A stretch of DNA of 41,769 nucleotides, from the NCBI GenBank assembly GCA_036556965.1, contig DATBIO010000190.1:1-41769 (forward strand), in the 5' to 3' direction. Source of the stretch: DATBIO01 sp036556965. Lineage in GTDB: Bacteria; Acidobacteriota; Vicinamibacteria; Fen-336. The position numbers were made by a program, and so were the translations under genes. This document shows positions 40,214 to 41,769 of the stretch, in pieces; the first letter of the stretch is position 1; each line of letters opens with the position of its first letter. Below the pieces are notes generated by a model. The model worked only from the letters and a program-made list of their open reading frames with translations, was not told the DNA's origin and did no database searches.

Positions 40214-41161
40214 CTAGTTCACCTGGGCGGGCTCCGACAGGAGCCGTCGGGCCAGCACCACCGCCCCCGTTTCCGGCTCCACCACGAACGTGCTCGGCCC
40301 CAGCGGGCTCGTGATGGCGGCGGCCACCGTGTCGCGGAAGGTCCCCTGCAGCAGGCCGCCGGCCAGGGCGAGGGGAGGGTGGCACAGGCCGAGGGCCTCG
40401 ACCACCACGTCCACGTAGCGCGCGAGCTCACGGGCCGCCTGGCCGACCACCGCCGCCGCCGCCGCGTCCCCCCGGGCCGCCATCTCCAGGACCACGGGGG
40501 CGAAACCCGCGATGTCGGCCGTGGTCAGGCTCGGCGCGTGCACGAAGCGGATGAGCTCGGCGGGCGCGGCCACCGACCAGTGGCGCAGCACGGCTTCGAG
40601 CAGCGCCGGGGCCTGGGCGCGGCCGTCCGCCGTCTGCGCCGCCGTGCGCATGGCACGGATGGCGATGTCGTAGCCGCTGCCCTCGTCGCCCAGGAGCGGA
40701 CCCCAGCCCCCCACGCGGGCGGTGCGCCCGTCCTGGGCCCGCCCCAGGCAGACGGAGCCCGTCCCGCTGATGAGGGCGACGCCCCAGCCTTCGGGAGAGC
40801 CACCGGCCAGCACCAGCTCCGCGTCGTTGACCACCGCGAAGCGCGGGGCGATCCCCCGCGCGCGCACCCAGGCCGACACCTGGGCCTCGTCCTGGGGCGC
40901 GTCCACGCCGGACAGGCCGAAGCAGGCCGCGGCGAAGGGCGTCCCCGGTCCGGCGCCCACCGGGAGGCCGCGGCCGGGGACCTGGGCCAGCGCCCCCGCG
41001 ATGGCCGTCTCCAGCGCGCGACACGACTCCTCGAACCCGACGTTGTGCATGTTGCTGCTGGGGCCGCGGCCGCGCGCCAGCACGGCGCCCTGGAGGTCGG
41101 TCACCACGGCCCGGGTCTTGGTGCCCCCCCCGTCCACGGCCAGCAGCAGGTCGGCCGTCAT
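40214..41161 (-). CDS. BadF/BadG/BcrA-type ATPase, probable N-acetylglucosamine kinase
   Basis: 315 residues. It has the ASKHA fold: phosphate loop LAVDGGGTKTRAV (D10-T16), the second phosphate motif ALISGTGSVCLG, LLGDEGSGYDIAIRA and the adenosine-binding LALAGGLLQG. This is the layout of N-acetylglucosamine kinases of the NagK/BadF type rather than of the 2-hydroxyacyl-CoA dehydratase activators, because the Cys cluster of the latter is missing. The ATG overlaps the SIS gene stop (ATGA), and this pairing supports amino-sugar phosphorylation. It is followed 9 bases later by the cytochrome gene. Confidence 0.88.
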   Translation of the reverse strand: MTADLLLAVDGGGTKTRAVVTDLQGAVLARGRGPSSNMHNVGFEESCRALETAIAGALAQVPGRGLPVGAGPGTPFAAACFGLSGVDAPQDEAQVSAWVRARGIAPRFAVVNDAELVLAGGSPEGWGVALISGTGSVCLGRAQDGRTARVGGWGPLLGDEGSGYDIAIRAMRTAAQTADGRAQAPALLEAVLRHWSVAAPAELIRFVHAPSLTTADIAGFAPVVLEMAARGDAAAAAVVGQAARELARYVDVVVEALGLCHPPLALAGGLLQGTFRDTVAAAITSPLGPSTFVVEPETGAVVLARRLLSEPAQVN

Positions 41162-41769
41162 CGGGTGAGCGTCACCTTGGTGAGGCCGGCGGGCGCGTCC
41201 GCGCTCAGCCCCCGGCTCACGGCCAGGGCCTGCGCGAAGAGCTGGCCGGGCGCCACCGCGACCATGGGCGACAGCCATTCCGGCACGCCCGCGGGCAGGG
41301 GCAGGCGGGCCTCCGCCGCTTCCAGCAGCGCCGGCACGCTGGAGATGGCGACCAGGGGGGCCTTGCGCGCGACGGCCAGGGCGGCCACTTCCTCGAGATC
41401 GGCGAAGCGCTCGACGGCCGGCGCCACCAGGACCACCGGCACGTCCCGCTCCAGCAGCGCCACCGGGCCGTGCAGGAAGTCGGCCGAGGAATAGGGGTCG
41501 GCCATCACCCCGCAAGTCTCCTTGATCTTGAGCGCGATCTCGAAGGCGGTGGACAGGTTGTAGCCGCGGCCCAGCACGAGGAGGCGCCGGTGATGGCGGT
41601 AGCGCGCGGCCAACGCCGCCGTCTCCGAGCCCGTCTCGATCGCCTCCGCGACCTGCTCGGGCAGCGCGGCCAGGGCCGCCGCGGCGTCCGCCGAGGGGTC
41701 GAGGGCCTCGCTCACCAGGGCCAGGGCCATCAGCTCCGCGGTGTAGGTCTGGGTGGCGGCCACGGAGCG
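41158..41769 (-). CDS. SIS-domain sugar isomerase/deaminase (GlmS/NagB-II-like), 5' part beyond window
   Basis: At least 204 residues of C-terminus; the frame runs off the window edge, and VAATQTYTAELMAL is not a start but the middle of a two-SIS protein (the usual SVASTK-like inter-domain motif). GRGYNLSTAFEIALKIKETCGVMADPYSSADFLHGPVALL is the second SIS domain of GlmS-like enzymes that lack or have lost glutaminase. Together with the following kinase this suggests glucosamine-6-phosphate deamination or isomerisation (NagB-II type). It is the first visible gene of the long minus-strand operon. Confidence 0.85.
   Translation of the reverse strand, partial: RSVAATQTYTAELMALALVSEALDPSADAAAALAALPEQVAEAIETGSETAALAARYRHHRRLLVLGRGYNLSTAFEIALKIKETCGVMADPYSSADFLHGPVALLERDVPVVLVAPAVERFADLEEVAALAVARKAPLVAISSVPALLEAAEARLPLPAGVPEWLSPMVAVAPGQLFAQALAVSRGLSADAPAGLTKVTLTR

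Overview
The window is one chromosomal stretch of a very GC-rich bacterium (third codon positions nearly all G or C, many GTG and some TTG starts). Gene content points to an Acidobacteriota- or Myxococcota-like lineage: a CarD-type regulator, DUF4388 and PilZ proteins, CRTAC1/ASPIC-UnbV propeller proteins beside a multiheme cytochrome, a bacterial deoxyhypusine-synthase homologue and a zinc-ribbon/TPR/TolB hybrid. This placement is inference; there is no rRNA to confirm it. I saw no insertion sequence, prophage, CRISPR array or rRNA. No gene-free stretch exceeds 300 bases.

Layout. 1-6901 (mostly minus): a partial rhomboid-fold protein whose catalytic serine position reads alanine, a zinc-ribbon/TPR/TolB-propeller membrane protein, two tandem translationally coupled PYROXD2/phytoene-desaturase-like flavoproteins, and a deoxyhypusine-synthase-family enzyme. 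7017-15429: a TIGR02757 protein, a two-lobed M16 peptidase, a small helical protein with a GT4 glycosyltransferase, a mazG-rnd operon, and a GNAT-phzF operon. 15532-17478: a P-II-like protein with a Lys/Ala-rich tail, tRNA-Leu(CAA), CarD and HU/IHF, with recognisable promoters and a strong hairpin after carD. 17540-19787: a tightly coupled plsC-DUF4388-PilZ-unknown operon. 19795-23829 (minus): a GlsB/YeaQ membrane protein, an operon of a sugar aminotransferase and a putative outer-membrane barrel, and a TSUP exporter-DUF1634-HAD operon.

24108-28134 is rich in redox and stress genes: an alpha/beta hydrolase, an AhpD-fold CxxC protein and a hotdog thioesterase, then ahpC-ahpD divergent from oxyR. 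The spacing of both OxyR cysteines is conserved, and the shared 98-base gap carries promoter-like elements for both directions.

28159-41769 is the most unusual part. A secreted clan-A glycosidase-like protein converges on a long minus-strand operon that runs from amino-sugar genes (SIS isomerase/deaminase and BadF-type kinase) into a membrane-anchored pentaheme cytochrome with a TPR tail, a secreted CRTAC1/ASPIC-UnbV propeller, a second TPR+propeller protein with a large uncharacterised C-terminal domain, and a nitrilase-superfamily amidase. Four-base stop/start overlaps tie most of these together. It is the best candidate here for an undescribed extracytoplasmic redox system.

Window-wide, operons are coupled by GTGA/ATGA overlaps (eleven found), and several unlinked genes have a TAGAAT-like -10 element only 6-10 bases before the start codon, suggesting leaderless transcripts.
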